From Epinephelus fuscoguttatus (lineage: Eukaryota; Chordata; Actinopteri; Perciformes; Serranidae), in the NCBI RefSeq assembly GCF_011397635.1, contig NC_064756.1, positions 20,266,907 to 20,330,906 on the forward strand: a stretch of 64,000 nt of DNA, read 5' to 3'. The translations under genes were made by a program, and so were the position numbers. The notes under the pieces are model-generated. The model was not told the DNA's origin and ran no database searches. It worked only from the letters and a program-made list of their open reading frames with translations. Within the stretch, counting starts at the first letter, position 1, and every line of letters starts with the position of its first letter. Shown here in pieces: positions 42,557-64,000 of the stretch.

Positions 42557-64000
<21,444 letters not shown>

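Overview
This window is vertebrate nuclear DNA, almost certainly from a teleost and probably a percomorph-like ray-finned fish. The evidence is long GT-AG introns, compact coding exons whose translations closely match two conserved vertebrate genes, CpG-rich promoters, CA/GT microsatellites, and many degraded transposons of types common in fish (Tc1-like, hAT-like, L2/Rex1-like LINEs, foldback MITEs). There is no prokaryotic gene organisation, no CRISPR array and no virus. Species and chromosome cannot be fixed from sequence alone.

Two protein genes account for the real coding content, both on the + strand. (1) cluh (clustered mitochondria homolog) is complete: 27 coding exons from ATG 4756 to TAA 30141 give a continuous 1403-residue reading frame, with every intron GT-AG and every phase consistent. 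(2) pafah1b1 (LIS1) is partial. A CpG-rich promoter and non-coding exon 1 end at a donor after 35415. The ATG is at 42557, and coding exons 2-6 give residues 1-189 of a family about 410 residues long. The remaining WD40 repeats lie beyond base 64000.

Layout: 1-4500 is 5' flank with a rearranged Tc1-like transposon split by an hAT-like element. 4500-4755 is the cluh promoter and 5'UTR. 4892-12001 is cluh intron 1, holding a LINE 3' fragment, nested MITEs and a 0.7-kb foldback element. 12002-30141 is the rest of cluh, with another LINE, several non-autonomous elements and a second foldback element in the last intron. 30142 to about 32 kb is the cluh 3'UTR. 32.3-35.17 kb is intergenic and repeat-rich. 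From 35.2 kb to the end is pafah1b1, with large introns (6.9, 10.9, 4.6 and 4.4 kb).

Functionally, cluh encodes a cytosolic RNA-binding protein for mRNAs of nuclear-encoded mitochondrial proteins. pafah1b1 encodes the dynein regulator LIS1. They are neighbours in human too (17p13.3), but there, as I recall it, they are tail-to-tail; here they are head-to-tail. I found no undescribed multi-gene system. The more interesting points are alternative 5' ends of both genes, a coding microsatellite in cluh, upstream ORFs, nested and inverted transposon structures, and a GCTA-rich word cluster in both first introns.
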